From Erythrocercus mccallii (lineage: Eukaryota > Chordata > Aves > Passeriformes > Dicruridae), in the NCBI GenBank assembly GCA_013397435.1, contig VZRG01000181.1, positions 636,553-700,552 on the forward strand: a DNA stretch of 64,000 bases. The letters are read 5' to 3'. Of the stretch, positions 62,501-64,000 are shown piece by piece. The notes below the pieces were generated by a model. The model searched no databases and was not told the origin of the DNA. It saw nothing but the letters and a program-made list of their open reading frames with translations. Each line of letters starts with the position of its first letter. Position 1 is the stretch's first letter. The position numbers and the translations under genes are program-made.

Positions 62501-64000
62501 AGCGCTGCAGGATGCACAGCACTCTCAGCACGTGCTGTTGCCCCGAGGAACCACAGAATCAGTTAGGCTGAAAACAACCTCTGAGATCATCACCACATGG
62601 AGCAGACCACAGCACTGAGTGTCACATTCAGGCACAGTGACTCCATCATCTCCCTAGGCAGTCCATTCCAACGTCTAGCCACCCTTTTGGTGAAGAAATT
62701 CCTGTTAATGTTCAACCTAAAGCTGCCCTGGTGCATCTTAAGGCTATGTCCCCTTCTCCTGCTATTGGTTGCCTCAGAGAAGACACTGACTCCCACCTGG
62801 CTACAACTTCTTTTGGGTAGTGCAGAGAGCGATAAGGTCTCGGTTAAACACTTCAGTGACTCCTCACAGGTGACAGTTTGAAGCACAGCATAGCTCTGGA
62901 GCTTGCTGCCCACCACGGAGGTGCTCAGGGTGGCAGGTACGCCTTTGAAGACAGGCTCTCCTGCTGCAGAGGTGGCCGAGAGCAGCCCAGAGGCCCACAG
63001 CTCACTGTTCTCTGTCCACCCCACATCCCCCATTACCCGTGCTACAAAGGGCCGAGCGGAGCCCTGACCTGGCCACGGGGACACGGTGGCCCTGTCGATG
63101 ATGTCGGGGGCGCGGGACTTGCAGTAGTCGGAGCGCAGCAAGGCGTTGAAGAGCGTGGACTTGCCGGAGTTGGTGGCGCCCAGCAGGTAGACATCTCCGG
63201 CGCACTTCCAGGAGCGCTGCAGCCGGCTGACCAGCCCCTCCATGCCGTAGCCGGTCTTGGCGCTCACCAGGCGGATGTCCACCAGCGCGCCTCCCCGCAG
63301 CCCGGCCAGGGCGCAGGCCGCCGCCACCCGCTGCCGCAGCCGTCCCAGGTGCCCGCGGCGGTCTGCGGGCAGCAGGTCCACCTTGTTGCCCACCACCAGC
63401 ACGCCTGCGGCGGGCACGTCGGGGCCCAGCAGCGCCGGCAGCTGCGGCAGCACCGGGTCGGGCAGCTCCATCACGTCGAGCACGTAGAGCAGCAGCGGCC
63501 CGCGGCCGTGGCGCGGCGGGCGGCGCAGGGCCGCGCTCACCACGCGGCGGTGCTGGTCGGGCGGCAGCCGCAGCCGCAGGGCGCTCCCGTGGTGCGCCAG
63601 CGCCCAGCACCGCTGGCACACGGCGCCGCGCAGCCCCGCGGGGCCCTCGGACAGGAGGCTGCGGTACTTGTCGGCCGGCACGAAGCCCGGCGCGCCGCCG
63701 TCCCCGCACTGCATCTCGGCCCCGCAGCCCGAGCAGCTCACGCCGCTCGGCGGCACCGACGGGTCGGACAGGCTCGGCGCTGCCGCCGCTACGCCCCGCG
63801 CCCGCCGCTCCCGCCGCGGCTTCAGCTCCCGCTCCCGGCGTAGGGCCGCCGCCGCCAGCCTCTCAGCCGGGTCCGGCTCGTACTCGAGGAAGACGAAGCG
63901 CTCCTGCTCCTCGCCATCGCCCGCCGCCGCCGCCCCGCAGCGCCGCAGCGGGGTGCGGGACCGGGCCAGGCGGGCCAGGAGCGCGGCGCCCAGGCGGAGC
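56357..64000 (-). CDS. NOA1: NOA1, mitochondrial circularly permuted GTPase (7 coding exons, 5' end outside window)
   Basis: Seen: seven exons on the minus strand, 64000-63069, 62071-61907, 61201-61005, 59796-59665, 58154-58038, 57229-57112 and 56562-56357, all with GT/AG junctions and compatible phases. They give 621 residues plus stop; human NOA1 has about 698, so a short N-terminal piece (mitochondrial presequence) is missing beyond the edge. Counting from the first whole codon at 63999: CxxC...CxxC zinc-binding cysteines at 89/92 and 128/131, G4 NKVD at 205-208, G5 SAKTG at 246-250, P-loop GATNSGKS at 274-281, G2 Thr after 311, and G3 DTPG at 422-425. The order G4-G5-G1-G2-G3 defines the YlqF/YqeH-type circularly permuted GTPases. 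Known: NOA1 acts in the mitochondrial matrix in mitoribosome assembly, translation and respiration; despite its name it is not a nitric oxide synthase. The loop between G4 and G5 is shorter than in human by about 30 residues. No frame break is seen. Confidence 0.96.
57112..57229 (-). CDS. NOA1: NOA1 exon 6
   Basis: 118 bp, VPMGGEERMKEFPPLVPQDI... to EAVADIKLSSA plus the first base of a Gly codon. The acceptor is AATCTTAG and the donor is GTAATT, a weaker donor than the others but forced by frame and by the start of exon 7. Confidence 0.93.
58038..58154 (-). CDS. NOA1: NOA1 exon 5
   Basis: 39 codons, GKKPAWFSVLASNLLPVHVA...EFLK, between acceptor TTGTTTCAG and donor GTAAGG. Phase 0 at both ends. 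The WFSVLASNLLPVH core is conserved in the family. Confidence 0.95.
59665..59796 (-). CDS. NOA1: NOA1 exon 4
   Basis: Exactly 44 codons (VLNLLTEKEV...GRIDYLE) between acceptor TTTTACAG and donor GTAAGG. The segment IVPRTFILKPGMVLFLAALG is nearly the same as in mammalian NOA1 and begins the C-terminal domain. Confidence 0.95.
61005..61201 (-). CDS. NOA1: NOA1 exon 3
   Basis: 197 bp encoding GRVGRTF..., an acidic variable segment, and FDTPGIVKEDC. DTPG is the G3/Walker B motif. The acceptor is AATCCAG. The donor is taken as TGT|GTAGGT because exon 4 then restores the conserved sequence CVLNLLTEKE in phase 0; using the later GT would add codons not seen in the family. Confidence 0.92.
61907..62071 (-). 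CDS. NOA1: NOA1 exon 2
   Basis: The acceptor TTTTTCCAG and donor GTGAGT flank 165 bp. The peptide starts (G)TTLNLLKFPI, whose Thr pair is the G2/switch I region following the P-loop exon, then an Arg/Lys/Glu-rich helix, and ends QLKKQGYLVG. Phase 1 at both ends fits exons 1 and 3. Confidence 0.94.
62072..63068 (-). other. NOA1: NOA1 intron 1
   Basis: 997 bp. Its 5' part continues the CpG-rich island, and its middle is a CR1 fragment (about 62550-62850). The exon 1 frame stays open for about 160 codons into this intron, to a stop at 62590-62592. Confidence 0.9.
62550..62850 (-). repeat. CR1 LINE 3' fragment in NOA1 intron 1
   Basis: The plus strand shows antisense CR1 hallmarks in order: ACCACAGAATCAGTTAGGCT, GGCAGTCCATTCCAACGTCT, GGTGAAGAAATTCCTGTTAA, GGCTATGTCCCCTTCTCCTG and GTGCAGAGAGCGATAAGGTC. 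The element therefore lies on the minus strand, in the same orientation as NOA1. On the minus strand its end reads RNFFTKRVARRWNGLPREMM, the C-terminal pattern of CR1 polymerase. It is 5'-truncated, as is usual for CR1. Confidence 0.9.
63000..64000. promoter_or_regulatory. CpG island over NOA1 exon 1 (continues past the edge)
   Basis: The last kilobase turns sharply GC-rich with very dense CpG, for example throughout 63090-63990. This is typical of a housekeeping promoter island. In human, NOA1 is head to head with POLR2B, so a shared bidirectional promoter just beyond the right edge is expected but not visible. Confidence 0.85.
63069..64000 (-). CDS. NOA1: NOA1 exon 1 (5' partial)
   Basis: The frame is open from the window edge. 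It starts LRLGAALLARLARSRTPLRR, an Arg/Leu/Ala-rich stretch typical of a mitochondrial presequence, then EEQERFVFLEYEPDP, the conserved N-terminal motif. The exon contains the zinc cysteines, G4, G5 and the P-loop. It ends ...DRATVSPWPG with the donor GTCAGG after 63069, splitting a Gly codon after base 1. The initiator ATG is not in the window. An open frame on the opposite strand is a GC-rich shadow. Confidence 0.95.

Noticed and set aside
63002..63709. 235-codon minus-strand frame rich in Arg, Ala and Pro
   Set aside because: It is the shifted frame of NOA1 exon 1. The conserved G motifs and zinc cysteines are in the other frame.
62878..63843. 321-codon open frame on the plus strand across NOA1 exon 1
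   Set aside because: It is antisense to a clear conserved exon in very GC-rich sequence, where stop codons are rare. Its product is a low-complexity Gly/Ala/Arg/Gln string.

Overview
This window looks like nuclear DNA from a bird. It is AT-rich and sparse in repeats, the recognisable interspersed repeats are CR1-type LINE fragments, and both genes are vertebrate genes split into short exons with GT/AG introns. Both genes lie on the minus strand. I identified them from residue-level similarity to family members I know; no database search was run.

Layout. From 1 to about 20 kb is the 5' part of TECRL (trans-2,3-enoyl-CoA reductase-like, an ER membrane protein of heart and skeletal muscle). Coding exon 1 is at 19705-19938 and exon 2 at 6800-6851. 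They are separated by a 12.9 kb intron, and the rest of the gene lies beyond the left edge. From about 20.2 to 55.7 kb is a 35 kb stretch with no recognisable gene. It holds a probable solo retroviral LTR (about 46.35-46.80 kb), a 39-bp A-rich tract, a 15-base run of N, and otherwise unassigned sequence. From 55.7 kb to the right edge is NOA1 (nitric oxide associated 1, a mitochondrial GTPase). All seven coding exons are visible (56357-64000), except that the extreme N-terminus and promoter run off the right edge. The spliced visible frame is 1866 nt, or 621 codons plus stop, with consistent intron phases. Its G motifs occur in circularly permuted order. A CpG-rich island covers its first exon.

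The two genes are not functionally linked as far as is known. TECRL is an ER reductase-like protein tied to cardiac rhythm, and NOA1 acts in mitochondrial translation and ribosome assembly. Their direct adjacency differs from human chromosome 4, where POLR2B, IGFBP7 and ADGRL3 lie between NOA1 and TECRL.

The most unusual structural signal is a perfect 62-bp inverted duplication (5688-5749 and 6291-6352). One arm interrupts a CR1 copy, which looks like a templated insertion. Other points worth checking are an isolated CpG-rich patch inside TECRL intron 1, a NOA1 intron-1 read-through frame that ends in CR1 sequence, and muscle-type motifs (MEF2, M-CAT) just upstream of TECRL. I found no undescribed multi-gene system, operon, CRISPR array or RNA gene.
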